Assembly (NCBI RefSeq): GCF_032884065.1
Contig: NC_088875.1
Span: forward strand, 45,964,214 to 46,028,213
DNA from: Artemia franciscana
Taxonomy: Eukaryota; Arthropoda; Branchiopoda; Anostraca; Artemiidae
DNA: 64,000 nt
Reading direction: 5' to 3'
Both the position numbers and the translations under genes were made by a program. The notes beneath the pieces are model-generated. The model searched no databases and was not told where the DNA came from. It saw only the letters and a list, made by a program, of their open reading frames with translations. Positions 14,447-27,166 of the stretch are shown piece by piece. How positions within the stretch are numbered: position 1 is the first letter of the stretch; every line of letters starts with the position of its first letter.

Positions 14447-17400
14447 AGAGCTTCAGTATATTTTGGTATTTTTCTTATCAAAAACCAAAATTTTATGTAA
14501 GTGTTGTCCCTTATGCAATTACATTCCCAAATTAATTCGTTTATGTCACGCTTAAAAGCCGTGTTTTACATTTTGTTGTCATAAAAACCGTATCTAACAC
14601 TTCAGATATAATTATCAATCTGTTTGTTCTAAGCTGCGCTCAAAGGGAGGAACAGCAGGCCAGGGTCTGTTGAATCACACTTTCATCCTTCTGGTCCACT
14701 TTTTCGTGCTTACTTCTCTTTGGGTAGAGCTTTGTAAACAATTTTCACAATTATTTCGTAAGTGTGAAAATATTATAGACGGCTTTTAGGCGTTACAGGG
14801 AGCGATTTATCGCTTATTCAGTCAGTATGTATGCAGAGCAGGGGGGGGGGGCTTTTTACGAAACCTTATACCTCCTCATTCATAAAATGTCCTAATCCAT
14901 ATTTTTCAGATAAATTTTCTACTTTCCCTATTTTGTTGAATTTGGCCCTCTCTCCACCTAAACGTCTTTTTCCCAAATTTTGCGTACGTGCCTGTTGTCA
15001 TTTGTTTGTTATTGTAATTAGTCGTTGCTAAGTTTTGGTATTTTTTGCTCTAAGCTGCCATACAATGCCTATGTTAATTTGATATTTGTCAGATTTTGTC
15101 AATCGGATCTAAAAATAAAATAGCTGAAATAAAACCTACCCTTGTAATGCGCCTTTAAAACTATTTAGGAAATTTGTCTAATGTTACCGAAAAACTCCGA
15201 ATGAAGAATAAGAAACATCTTATGGTAAACTTAAGGAGTGTGTCAGAAAGATACTTTTAGCAAAAATCCAACACAAAAGTCAGCGAAATATCCAAGTTTG
15301 ATATTCGAAAGCTGATTTGCTGCTTCTTCTTCAGACAAATGCAGACATAGCGATTAGTATACTTGGAATCAGCTGTAAGATATATCAAGTGGTATCTTCG
15401 GGTTTTGCCTAGCGAAGTAATAAATAAACTGTAATTTTACCCACTTGGCTCTGTCCCAGCTCTTCCTTTATGTCTGCGAATGTTCACAAGCTGGCTGATT
15501 TTTTTTTTTTTTTCTTGGCTGATTTTTGGTATTATTTTTGGGTGTTTGGGTATATTTGGTATTATGTGCCAACTGTTATTGAAAAACAATTTCAAGTCAC
15601 TTGAAACCAACAAAATCAAAGAACCTATGTCAGTTGTCTAAGACTATATAAGGGTTTGGAGGTGGGGTGGCTGACACGTAGGTAGACTGAAAGCTATTCT
15701 GATAATAAAATGAACACAAGTCCTCTGTGTTTAATCAACTAATAATTTTTTTTAAGGTGTTCAGTTCAGAAAAAGGTTATTAACAAGACTGTCAAAGAGT
15801 GAGGGAAAGAAAACTGTCATTTTCTCTGCCTAACTATTGCGTTTCTTGTTTCTGTACTTATAAGTATGAGATGTTAAGGTTTTTAATGAAAAGCGTCGAT
15901 TACAATCCGGAGAAGCATATAATCGAAAATTCTCAGATACTTTGCTCTACAATTTTAACAGATAAATACACAAGCCACAAGCATAACAAATAATTTCTAT
16001 TCTTCTAAAATGTAGCACAAGATCCAACACTTTCACCGGATTCTTGGTTGGATTAATATTATCTAATCAATTATCTTAGTTCAAATGAAAAATCTAACGA
16101 AAATCCAGCAACTTAATCAGGATAACACAAGAACACATAGAAAAGTAATCGAGTTACTTGCTTTTGCAACAAGTACGAAAAAATTGAAAATTTAAACTGT
16201 CTGTCAATCAGTTAAGCCCAGGCTTAGAAAAATAAAAAAACATGTACACTTACCATGTTATGATCTTTTGCAGTTGTTCACCACTGTTCTCTCTAGGAGA
16301 TGTCTTCAATCTAGGGGGTATTTTCAAACATAAACTGTTTTGGACAAATACCAGAAATATACGCGATTACTAAGAAATATTTTTTAGAATTATTTGAAAA
16401 ACAATCAGAAATTATTTTGTTTTTTTAAGTTTTTCAGCTGAAAGTAAGTAGGAACAGTAAAACTTAAAACAAACGGAAGTAATTGTTCCGTGTATGAAGG
16501 GGCTCCCACCCCTAGAAAAAATGATAATTGCTGTGTTGCTTTTACATTAAAATTTGAATAAAAAACGGCCACAGATTAATTAAAAAAAGAAACTTTTTCT
16601 GAAGGAAATATAGAGCAAAGTTGAAACTTAAAATGAACAAAAATTATTACTAGCAAAAATGAAATTTGTTTAAAAAAAAAACAACATAAAAATAGCAAAC
16701 AATAAGATTTTTAAGAGTCTGTTGAATTTTGAATTAACAACAAAGTGGTGGACTGCGATGGAAAAGTTAAAACCCATGGATTATCGGAGAAAAATCAAAG
16801 CACATCTTCAAGAAAAATCTTCTTCTTCTTCTTAAAGCAGGACAGGCGTCCTGCTCATCTCACCTGGCATCTGAAATTCAAATGTCACTTGAGAATCGAA
16901 TTAAAAGTAAGCTCCCAAGACTCAAGGTAAAATTTGTTGTCATTTTTTGTCCAAACAGATTTAAATTGTCATTTTCTTTAAGGAAAATCATGATAAATTA
17001 TTAGATTTTGCAATTTGTCATTTAGCTAAAACATGAAAAACTATCTCTTGGGAGGAGACAAGCTGGATACGATGTTGTTAAAGGGGATAGAAAATGAAGG
17101 GTATGCACTTTTGACTAAGGGTATTAGAGGGAAAGGGTACCTATAATTAACCAACCTGATCGAAGATTTGTGCACGTGGCACCTGGCTTCAGTCTGGACC
17201 CCGCGGTTACATAAATCAAAAATCCTTGTACGGCTCTGATATAACCAATGTTATATTTTGTTTTTATATTTAAATAAATATTTAAATAATTTAACGGCTT
17301 AAGGTATGAAACTGTTGCCTCAATGACCGTTGGTGATTGCTTTAGTTAGTTTGAAGTTCTTCCCAAATAATATGGGAAGCTGACTAGAGTGGAAACTGAT

Positions 17401-18236
17401 GCTATTATAGAATAAATGAATGACTAAGGCCATCTAATCTTTTTATACCTTCCGTGAGCTATTATACCCTTTACGGGTATTTTAAAATGTAGGGTAGGTT
17501 AAAAAAAAGCATAATATGGTCCCCAGTAGACCTACCAGCTTAAATTCAACTAGCTTACTTAAACTGGCAAGATTTTCCCAAGTTAATCCAAGCCCACTTT
17601 TGAAGACTGGATTTTGACTTTTTGAAAAAAAAACAACAAAAAGCTACAGATTAATTTTCACTTACAGAGAGATTCTAGCTTTAATCCTATAAAATTGCAG
17701 GGTTATTATAACAATATATTTTTTGTAATTCCTGTCTTTCAATGCTTAATCATCGAAGATCAAACTCTTTTAAACGGTTCCATGCAATTGAAATCCATTC
17801 AACTTATTCCTTGTGTATCTTAGCCCTTGTGTTGCTCAACTTCTGCCCCACGCAGCTAAATTCCGCTTACCTCAACTCCCTTGCAATTTAACTTTATCTA
17901 TCCTAAAGTATAAACAGTCCCGTGCGCAAACGAGGGCTGTATTGAATTGAAGTTGAGTTGCAATTGAGGTGAACTGAATATGACTGAGTTGAATAAGATT
18001 AAGTTGCATGGGGCTGAATTCAACGGTGATTGAGCTAAACGCGATTGAATTGAACAAGGATAAAGTAATGGGGGACATCTTTTAAGCTTCCCATTTTCTA
18101 TGTTTCTGCCGACATGTGTCTAATAAAGTATTTAGTGTTTACTTTATGCAGACTAGCCATCCAAGAACAAACACCGAATTTCTTGGCAAAAGCCTCTTTC
18201 GAGTAATATCGAAAGACTAAAGTCTTTCTAAAGTCT
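14447..18236. other. Intergenic stretch, no gene recognised
   Basis: AT-rich DNA with short open frames only. At about 17935-18070 a quasi-repetitive run of GANTTGAA-like words suggests a decayed short tandem repeat. No splice-bounded exon or domain was identified. Confidence 0.4.
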
Positions 18237-19255
18237 TAGTGAATCATTCTTTCTGCACAGAACTTTCTACACAGAACTCAGGTTGAACAGACCCTGCTAA
18301 ACTGCTGAAAAAAAGATTTATAAATGATCCGGGTTCTTCGTCGACTTTGACGCCTATCCTACTGATGAAGTGTAAAGTAAAAATGGCAAGAATTTGCTTT
18401 GAAAAACCCTACTAACACTAGTTGTTTCCAAGAATTGTGTATGAATACTGGGTCTACTGGGTATATATTTTTTTTAATTCCTTTTGGAGTTGAGTAACAA
18501 AAAAACTCTCTCTACTTTAGCCATCCCTGCTTAATTCCTGTTTTTACTGAAGAACGCCTAACGCCCTCATAAGCGACCACCGTGCAGTAAAAACGAAAAT
18601 TAAGCACTTGAACATCCAACGTTGTCAGTTCAACCACTTCACTGACGGTGGTCAAAAACGTAGCTTATCTTATCTAAACTAAGAGTTCTGTTTCGATACA
18701 GACAGTTAGATTGCGTTCGAGCATCTCTTATTACTGTATTAGTATTTACTTTAACCATCCAAGAGCAAACACCGAATTTCTTGATAACCGGCCTCTTTTG
18801 TGTAATATCGAAAGACTAAAGTCAAGGCTGTGAATAAACACAAGATTATGCATGGTGCCAGTGCCAGATACTTGTACCGGCTTTAATTTGGTGAGTTAGG
18901 CTAAACTTAGTCTAATATTTATGATTGGCCAATCAGAGAAAATATTGAAGGGGAAACTTTCTTAAATTTAAGAGACATAAAAGCTTGGATTTGTTGTTTT
19001 CTTAACTATAAAAGGAATTTAACAAAAGATAAAAAGACACAGCATTCATAAACAGTTCTTGGAAACAATTAGTGTTAGTATAGTTTTTCAAAGCAAATTC
19101 TTGCCATTTTTACTTTGCGCTTCATCAGTAGTACAGATTTCAAAGTCGACGAAGAACCTGGATCATTTATAAATCTTTTTTTTTCAGCAGTTTGGCAGGG
19201 TCTGTGCAGCCTGAGTTCTGTGTAGAAAGTCCTGTGCAGAAAGAATGATTCACTA
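18237..19255. mobile_element. Fold-back element, ~210-bp inverted arms
   Basis: Arm 1 (18237-18446) begins TAGTGAATCATTCTTTCTGC; arm 2 (19044-19255), read on the - strand, begins the same way. Both share TTTCTACACAGAACTCAGG, TTTATAAATGATCC, TTCTTCGTCGACTTTG and AAATGGCAAGAATTTGC. Identity looks like about 90 percent by eye. The ~600-bp loop contains a second, direct copy (18755-18822) of the word CCGAATTTCTTG...ATATCGAAAGACTAAAGTC that lies just outside arm 1 at 18170-18222. Confidence 0.85.
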
Positions 19256-21072
19256 AGATGACGTTTAAAGGATTCATTGTCTTTGTCATATCAAGCAGAA
19301 AATTTGATAGCAACTAAATATAGTATATAATAAACTCTCCTCCTCCCTCCCTCTCTCTCTTTTTTACACAGTTTAAATGCTGAATTGATTCATGTTCTAA
19401 TAATTTAGTATTTTGTTTTCAGTTTCCCTCTCCTTTATGGGCCACGGAGCCTTTCTGGGAGTTTATGATTTCGTTTACTGAATGATTTTTTTTAAGTATG
19501 ATCTTGTCCATTTTGAACACCAGAATACGTAGATATGGTGCTGGGATTTAAAAACCTAACCGTAAGACTCCTGATCCGCAACTATGGAAAATTGGTTTCG
19601 TCAAGCAAACTTGGTGTTAGCTCGCGTGCAAAAGTATTATTCTTAAGAGATCTGTTCTATTGCTGCAGACCAACTGCACATGGATGCTGCCAGCAATTTT
19701 TCCCTTGGGAGGAGAAAGGAGAGGTAGAAAGTTGAAAACTGACGGAATAGTCGAATAGCGCACCAGTAATGCCACAAACGGTGGTGCTTTGACATATCGC
19801 CGCAGACAAGACTGACAGGAGACAATTAACGTTCAAGGACGCCGCCCGTTTCTGCACTGGACATGTAATTTCCTGTTTTTAGACTCGTTTCGAAAATAAC
19901 GTTAATATAAAACATCATTTTCCTATATAATTATCTTAATTGTCTTTGATGTTTTTTTTTGTTTCTGAGGAAGTTGTTGGATTTGAACAAGGTTGATTAA
20001 ATCACGTAAACAATTTGTCCAAAATGAGCTGATAACTGCTGAAGTAGTCTTTCTACGTTCTTTAACGTAGCTGTCACTCCAATTCCCATGAAAGGAAAAA
20101 TCCACATTTAGGTTCACTTTATTAAAGCATGTTAATCTTCAAACTACGTTGTGTGAGGTGTTTGATTTAGTTGTTATACATGATTTTGGGGTCAGTGTAA
20201 CGCCCCACCACTTGCTTTTGACTTCTAGGGCTGGTGCAGGTGTCCTGAGGCATTGTCTGTCGCTGTGAATTTGCCCATTTGAGCTGTCACTCTTGGTTTC
20301 TCCTTATATCTTAAAGGACTTTATTTCAGTCGGTTCTTCGACTCCCTAATTCGTGTGAAATTGTTTCTACTTACTCCTAGGATTTGTTCAGAGTCTGGAA
20401 TATTATAAGAGCTTCTTTCGGTAAAATGAAAATAATTAAGGAAGCGAAAGTAATAATTTAAAAAGAATAGAACATTTTTTAATAAACTATAATTGATTTC
20501 CAATGAGAAATGACAGAGATGTATACTTCATGATTAAGTAATTTGACACTTCTTGGAGAAACCAACTCCCTGCTATTGACAGACATATAATTTCTTTTTC
20601 TGTCACAAAGTATGTTCTAGCCTAAGGGTAAAAGGCTAAAGAAATGATTATTTACTGCTTTTTTATATAGTTAATGTCTAGATAGAATGAAAATTGAGAC
20701 AGGCCTTAGTATATTAAAATTTTATTCAGAAATATTCTGAACATGACTTAAGTAACTACGTGATCAGAAAGGTACTGCTACTAAAGATGTGCAGTTGCAA
20801 ACAAAAGTCAAATGGCAAGAGCGATGGTGAGCACTCCTCCCATATTTTCTTCAGAACTGGGGGCCGTTGGTAAATTGGGGTTCAGTCTACCCCGGAGTGA
20901 GATGTTTTATCTTACATATTTTAGTACAAATGCTGTACCTGCAATTTTTACTCTTAAAACATTAAATTCGCTAAGAGCCTCATTTTTGTATGCATCAGTA
21001 TTATAATGACGTTGTCACACTTGTTACATTTATGTGAAAAAATAGAAGATGCTCATGCATGGAGAAGTTTAC
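19256..21072. other. Intergenic stretch, no gene recognised
   Basis: Short open frames only. The word ACGGAGCCTTTCTGGGAGTTT near 19443 resembles GTGGAGCCTTTGTGGAGGATTT near 60810, so both may belong to an unnamed dispersed repeat. Confidence 0.35.
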
Positions 21073-21385
21073 ATTAAATTGCATAAGCAGCAATTGTAAA
21101 AATACTCATATACATTTTAAAAGGGATTACAACAATTCAAAAACCTCAAAAAAGAAAACCAAAAGCTTGAAGCTTAGTAGAAATCGGTGTTAGAAATAGG
21201 ACTTGCTTCAATAATCAAATATCTTTCAAAAGATTTAGTATGAAAAGACGTCAAATTGCTTAAATAGCAAAATTAGTAATTTCAAAAATATTTGTACATA
21301 TTTTAACAAAAGATTACAACAATTCAAAAACCATAAAAAAAATCCAAAAGTTTGAAGCAGATTAGACGATTGGTGTTAGAAACAA
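21073..21385. repeat. Tandem duplication, ~182-bp spacing
   Basis: The block GATTACAACAATTCAAAAACC ... CCAAAAG(C/T)TTGAAGC ... GGTGTTAGAAA occurs at about 21125-21205 and again at 21308-21385, with diverged flanks that also align. Confidence 0.7.
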
Positions 21386-21399
21386 GTGTTATAAATAAT

Positions 21400-22092
21400 A
21401 TTTCGTTGGAAGAAAAAGTTTTTTGTCCCACCACCTGAACAAGTAACAAATCTGCAACCTGCTCCATCATGTAAAACTAGACCAATAAGGACAGCTAAAG
21501 TAAAGAGGATTGGTAAACTATCTGATGTAGTTAAAATCAAAAATGAAGAAGAAAGAAAAGGGGGGTTAGAAGATAAGCGACAGCGAGAATCGTAACGAGT
21601 CAAAATGGAAAATTTAGTTATGATGATTTGGCTTAGGATTTTTACATGGATAGGGTCATCAAGTTTTGGCGATATGTATTTCATATTGGCAAAAGACAAG
21701 CCGGGGAAAAGTCGACGTTCAACATTTCATAAAAGCTCCAAGCGATGATATAGCTATAAATAACGACATTAGAGTTTATAAGGATGTTAGCCAAGTACCT
21801 GAAACTGCATCAGTCTCTATTAAAAAAGCAAAGGCTCGGCGCTATGTTTTTCATAATGACAAAAGACAATCCAAGGCAAAAGTTAAAGCTCCAATTACAC
21901 AAAAAAAACCTAAAGGTCCTAATTGTAATACAAGGTCGTTTAAAATGTTTAAGGGGTTAATTGATAAAAATGAAGCAGAGATAAATGTAATTAGAAAATT
22001 AGTGAAAGTGAGAATTACAACAGCTAAAGAAAAAGGCATGGAACAAATGACAGCGAGAATCACATTGAATTGTAAACGAAATTTTAAACAGT
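21400..22092 (+). pseudogene. Degraded Helitron N-terminal ORF fragment
   Basis: Nucleotides around 21580-21700 align with the N-terminal ORF of the 40348-42927 Helitron. The shared words are CAGCGAGAATC/GTC, then AAAATGGAAAA, GATGATTTGG, TAGGATTTTTACATGG, GGTCATCAA and GGCGATATGTATTTCAT. A second, diverged copy of the ARRYVFH signature is encoded at about 21835-21860 (AKARRYVFHNDKRQ), so this part is internally duplicated. Stops interrupt the early part; a 142-codon frame (21666-22094) is open downstream but is not a recognised protein. It is probably a relic of an older Helitron insertion. Confidence 0.5.
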
Positions 22093-23830
22093 GATCTATA
22101 GTTGGAAACTGGAAAAGACGTATTTATTATCTATTAAGTCTTAGGAAATTGAATGAGATGTTGTATGAATCTAAACTGCTAAAGCAAAAGGCGTGTAAAG
22201 AACTTTCTGGGGTAAAGATGAAAAAATGGACAATGAAATTTATAGTTGGAAAGCATGGAACAGCGAAGACTGTCCACAAAATTGATCTAAATAGGTCAGG
22301 ACTTTGAGAAAGAATTCGTATTTATCTTAGGGTGGCTGTTTCGAATCTGTGGTGACGTCAGGATATCAAGAAAAGGCTATCTGTTTTTATTTATGTGTGT
22401 ATACATTTTTTACGAAAACGGCGCTATATATTTTTTTTTTTGAAAATTGGCACCCTAAGATTTCCTGACCAGAAATTTTGGGAAAAAAACATGCAAGTGG
22501 CGTCCAATTTATGCACATTTCAAAAGCAAAATTTACATCATTTTCCCCCCAAGAGTGGTAGTAGCGTTTCTGGTATCAATGATGCATGCAAAATTACACA
22601 ACATGACAAATACTCTGAACAGCTAAAGAGAAAGGTTTGGAAGAAGAAACAGCAAAAATCACAGTGAATTAGAAACGAAAATGTTTCACAGTGAAATCTG
22701 CGGTTAGAAGACAAAGCGAAATTACAATGGAGTGAAGGAGCGTGTTAGTTTATCTTGCGTGAGCCTGTGAAAAATAAAAACGAAGAAGGAATTCAATTCA
22801 AGGCAAAATTACTTATTTTTTTGAAAATTGGCACCCTGGGATATCCTGACCTTAAATTTTGGAAAAAAATCATGCAAGTGGCGTCCAATTTATACACATT
22901 TCAAAAACAAAATTTACATCATTTTCCCCCCAGGAGTGGTAGTAGCGTTTTTGATATCAATGACGCATGCAAAATTACACAACATGACAAATTCTCTGAA
23001 CAGCAAAAGAGAAAGGTTTGGAAGAAGAAACAGCAAAAATCACAGTGAATTGGAAACGAAAATGTTTCACAGTGAAATCTGCGGTTAGGAGATAAAGCGA
23101 AATTACAATGGAGTGAAGGAGCGTGTTAGTTTATCTTGCGTGAGCCTGTGAAAAATAAAAAGGAAGAAGGAATTGAATTCAAGGCAAAATTACTTAATTC
23201 AATTGAAATCGCCGATTTTTCACCCAAGAATGACGAAGTGTTATTTTAGTGTCTGTAAATATACACAGGAAAGAAAAACTGAATTCACGTCTGAATTTCT
23301 TAACCAGCCTGGAATGGAATGAAGTGATTTCGGTGTCTTCGAAGGATAAACATAAAAGGAATTGAATTCGTACAAGAAAAAAAAATCCTGGGAGCGACGT
23401 CACATGTGCATACATTTAAAGGCCAAAAAACGTCATCTTTCCCCCAGGAGTGGTCGTACCATTTTCAGTATTTATGACGCATACAAAATTACAAAAGATA
23501 ACAAATGACTTGACTTCAAATACCTAAAGAAAAAGGCAAGGAACAAGAAACAGGAAAATCACATTGAATTGCAAATAAAAATGTTGCACAATGGAATCTA
23601 CGGTTAGAAGACAAGTAAAATTTCAATGAAATGAAGGAACGTGTTAGTTTAGCGTATATGAGTCTGTGAAGGATAAGCACGAAGGAAGATTTTTTTCTGG
23701 TATCTATAGAAAGTGCAAAATTACAAATGACCAATGACTCTGACCAGCTAAAGAAAAAGCATTGAACAAGAAACAGGAAAAATCACATTGAATTGCAAAA
23801 TGAAATGTGACTTAAAACTTAGAGATATTT
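22012..23830. repeat. Tandem array, ~380-bp unit, two good and several decayed copies
   Basis: Copy A (22438-22816) and copy B (22817-23195) are near-identical. Both run GAAAATTGGCACCCT, GCAAGTGGCGTCCAATTTAT, TTTACATCATTTTCCCCCC, GAGTGGTAGTAGCGTTT, AGAAAGGTTTGGAAGAAG, TTTCACAGTGAAATCTGCGG, GGAGCGTGTTAGTTTATC. Shorter diverged pieces occur at 22012-22105, 23380-23690 and 23730-23800 (AGCTAAAGAAAAAGGCA word). The small open frames here repeat the same peptide and are not genes. Confidence 0.88.
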
Positions 23831-23835
23831 TCCAG

Positions 23836-24125
23836 ATGAATTGTATACGGATTTATTGGGTACCCCTTTGACTTAGCGTATTTCAAACAGTAAGCTGTTT
23901 ATAAAATTTGGTTCAATACTACTTCCTAGGGATACAATGATAGAAAGGTTGAGATGGCTAGGACGCGTTTTTCTGCTGAACGGATCATAAAAAAGGATCT
24001 ATTGTAAATTAGAACGTCTTAGGAGAGCATAAAGCTAGAAGTTTTTGAAAGATTCGGATGGAGGGGGATGAACGCTGTTGTGTTGGTCTCGGGCCACCAG
24101 GTGTTTTGGTGAGCTGTTTGTGCCA
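23836..24125 (+). pseudogene. RTE-like retrotransposon 3' fragment (decayed)
   Basis: It aligns with the RTE-like copies at 30190-30560 and 33269-33740: GGATTTATTGGGTACCCC, TTTCAAACAGTAAGCTGTTT, TTTGGTTCAATAC, CTAGGGATACAATGA, GGTTGAGATGGCTAGGACG, and the end GATTCGGATGGAGGGGGAT. It covers only the C-terminal end of the RT polyprotein and is broken by stops and deletions. Confidence 0.75.
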
Positions 24126-24228
24126 CAAGTAGGTGCCACTAAGTGTATTTGACGGCGCAAGGAATGTCACCCAATGAAAAGAATTACCATCTCCATAAAG
24201 CTTTTACAGAACAGTGAGTCACTTTTTT

Positions 24229-24448
24229 CATCCATTGAACCATCCATTGAACCATCCATTGAACCATCCATTGAACCATCCATTGAACCATCCATTGAAC
24301 CATCCATTGAACCATCCATTGAACCATCCATTGAGCCATCCATTGAACCATCCATTGAGCCATCCATTGAACCATCCATTGAACCATCCATTGAACCATC
24401 CATTGAACCATCCATTGAACCATCCATTGAACCATCCACTACATTGAA
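24229..24448. repeat. 12-bp minisatellite (CATCCATTGAAC)17
   Basis: Seventeen exact or near-exact copies of a 12-bp unit at 24229-24432, plus a degenerate edge to 24448. The only internal variants are two GAGC instead of GAAC units. As 12 is a multiple of 3 and no frame contains a stop, long repetitive peptides (SIEP, MDGS and others) open on both strands; none is a credible gene. Confidence 0.97.
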
Positions 24449-24925
24449 CCCTCCACCTAGCTGAATGCAAGTATCTTGTCCCAAGTACGACTTGTTTGAT
24501 ATACAAAAATACCTTTCCCTCTCCTTCATTCCTCTGTGTATGGGATTAGTTCTTCAGAAAGGAAATTTTTATTCAAATCGTGGATCCCTAAAATATTTTC
24601 CCTCTGTCCTAAATAGTTTGCGAATTGTCTCTTAAATGGCAAATTTTCCTTAAAGGACTTGTGCACCTCTTAGGAATTATATATTAGTCCCTGTTCTATC
24701 TACTCGCATTATCAAAAGAGAAGGTGGAAAAAACTGCCGGATTTCCAAACGTCTGAGAACTTGCTTTGTTTCGACTGTTTATCTGCTAGAATTTCCATGA
24801 CAACACAACAAATAAAATGCCAAGTGGATCTTTGAAGCTGACTTTGGATATTACCATTCATAAGGTAGTTTTTTTTTAGTTATTAAAGCTTTTAAACATG
24901 ATTTAAAATAGCTACTGGCACTTAT
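24449..24925. other. Short intergenic stretch
   Basis: No gene or repeat recognised between the minisatellite and the MITE at 24926. Confidence 0.4.
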
Positions 24926-25085
24926 CTGTTAGCCAGTACACACTTGAGAATTTAGATCATAAAATCAGACAATGTATTTGTCTGAAACTACATGTATTTT
25001 TGTTATATTTTAAAATATTTTCTATATTTTAATAAATATTTAGTTGGTATTTTGGTAAGCTTCTCGAGTGTGTACTGGCTAACAG
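24926..25085. mobile_element. 160-bp MITE with 25-bp terminal inverted repeats
   Basis: Left end CTGTTAGCCAGTACACAC then TTGAGAA (24926-24950); right end TTCTCGAGTGTGTACTGGCT then AACAG (25061-25085). The arms are inverted repeats with one mismatch in 25. The core is AT-rich without coding capacity. Confidence 0.85.
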
Positions 25086-26234
25086 TAAAGTACCTAACTG
25101 CTTTCTGTTATGGATTAATTTTAATTACCATAAATACATGGTATCTACATTTCGCAAACCATATTCGTTCTTTATATTCCATGGTTTTTAGTTTTGTTGT
25201 TTTTATTGTGAATCTTCAGCTAATCCACCTTGGAGGCAGAATTTCTTGAGCGTGCAAAATCTACAGTCGAGGTACGCCATTGGCAACAGCTAAACTATAA
25301 ATACTGCTATAAACTTGTCATAATGCCAAATTAAACTGGCGAACTATCCTCCTTAATGTCAACCCCTATTAAGCCTTTTGGTTGCCTCCAAAAAAATTCT
25401 GGCGAATTTTTTAGATCATTTTAATCGTCTTTTCCCGGTCTAATGCACGACAACTGGTCTTTCTTATGCTCCCTTTAAGGCCTAGCCGAAGTCCAAGTAT
25501 TTTACTCCCTAATCAGTTTTTTTTCTGAGGCGGCAACTCGGTCAAAGACAAAGGTGTCAGTTTTTTTTCGTCACTTCAACTGAAAAGACATGAGGAGGTT
25601 GAACTTAAGGGGTTTCTCACACAAAATTACGATTACTGTATTGTTATTCTTCGTAATTTTGCAAGTAAATAGGAAGATTTATCTACAAAAGAAATATTAT
25701 TATATACCGGCAGTTTGGTGTCTGCATGCTACATTTTCTTCAGACTATATTTAAACCGGTTACAACTAACTAATACTTCACTGAATCACTCAAGAACAAT
25801 CCGAGTGGTTAGTCCCTTGGTCTAATTTATGCATTAAATTAGACTCCCCTTTTGAGGGGAATTTTTGACTTTGGAACAAAAATATGTAAAGTGTTTGAAG
25901 GGACCGCAGCCAGTAAGTATATATTATAGAAAAAAGTTTCTGATTGTTGAATAGAATATTTTTTGCTCTATCTTTTGATACCCCACAACAACAGTGTTAA
26001 GTATAGCAATCTAGAATGCAAACCCGAAAAAGGTTTTATAATTATTTTGAAATTATAAAAGAAATAATTGTCGGCTTTAAAATTTGTTTATATCAAAATA
26101 TTCGCCAGATTTTTTTTCTATCTGTTAAAATAAAAACCGCCGAAATCACTGATTCAGGGACGTCGGGTAAACTCCAAATATTTAACATGGGAGGTATAGG
26201 AAGATTAATTGAGAGCCTATTAAAAAAAATTATT
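25086..26234. other. Intergenic or intronic stretch, no gene recognised
   Basis: AT-rich DNA upstream of the first recognised SPATA6-like exon. The small frame at 26016-26243 shows no family features. Confidence 0.35.
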
Positions 26235-26640
26235 GAAAAATAATTAATTTACAATCAAAGCAAAAATTAAAAGTACAACAAATCCAAGAGGAACCAACAA
26301 ACAACATTTGTCAATTAAAAATGAATACAAAAAAAAATATTATAAAATTTGACAAGGACTTTAAAAGTCATAAAAATGTAAAATATAAAAATAAAATGTA
26401 AAATGTAAAATAAAAGTGTAAAATGTAGTTTTGTTGTTGAAATGGCTTTCACAAGTAAATAGCGACTAACTTTCATTGCTGATAAAAAAGAAAAAAATAA
26501 TTAATTTACAATCAAAGCAAAAAATTAAAAGTACGACAAATCCAAGAGGAACCAACAATCAACATTTGTCAATTAAAAATTAGTACAAAAAAAGATTACA
26601 AAATTTGACAAGGACTTTAAAAGTCATAAAAAGTCACATA
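26235..26640. repeat. Direct duplication, ~256-bp spacing
   Basis: The block AATAATTAATTTACAATCAA, GACAAATCCAAGAGGAACCA, CAACATTTGTCAATTAAAAA, AAATTTGACAAGGACTTTAA is present at about 26235-26370 and 26491-26630, separated by AAATGTAAAATA-rich filler. Confidence 0.88.
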
Positions 26641-27166
26641 AAAAGTCAGTTAAAGATAAAAAATGGCAAAGATAGAAAATCAACAAAACAATAGAAGGAC
26701 ATGCGGTTTTAAAGGGGGCTCTAAAAAACATTGAAATTGGAAATATAGGACGGTAAAAATTGCTCCACAATACCTAGTTTCACGTCAACCACTCTCAAGA
26801 ACTTGTTTATGCTGTCAGTCTACTTATTACAAAGGGTACGTTCCAGAACTCAATCATAATTAATGATTATTAGCTAACAGTCAATGCCCCCAGTTAAGAA
26901 CGGACGATAAAAACAAATTGAAGCACTAAACTGATAATTAAATTCTGGAACACACTCAAGGTCTTCCTGTAGAGCGAGATCAATTCCACCAGATCAAAGT
27001 CAAAGGTTATTTGAGCTGGTGTACTTGGCGACACGTGTAGAAGGTTCCTAAACTGATTTAGGGTGCGTTTTACGATTGAACAAAGAGAAGGGTTTAAGGT
27101 TTCATGAAGAAAAGCCGACAACATAAATATTATATTATATATATATATACTATATATTTTTTTTAG

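Noticed and set aside
22395-23088. Paired frames of 90-97 codons with the same peptide
   Set aside because: Translation of two copies of the 380-bp tandem unit; each has a different start and no family match.
24167-24529. 120-codon frame of MDGS repeats and its mirror on the other strand
   Set aside because: Arises from a 12-bp minisatellite open in several frames; no conserved flank or start context.
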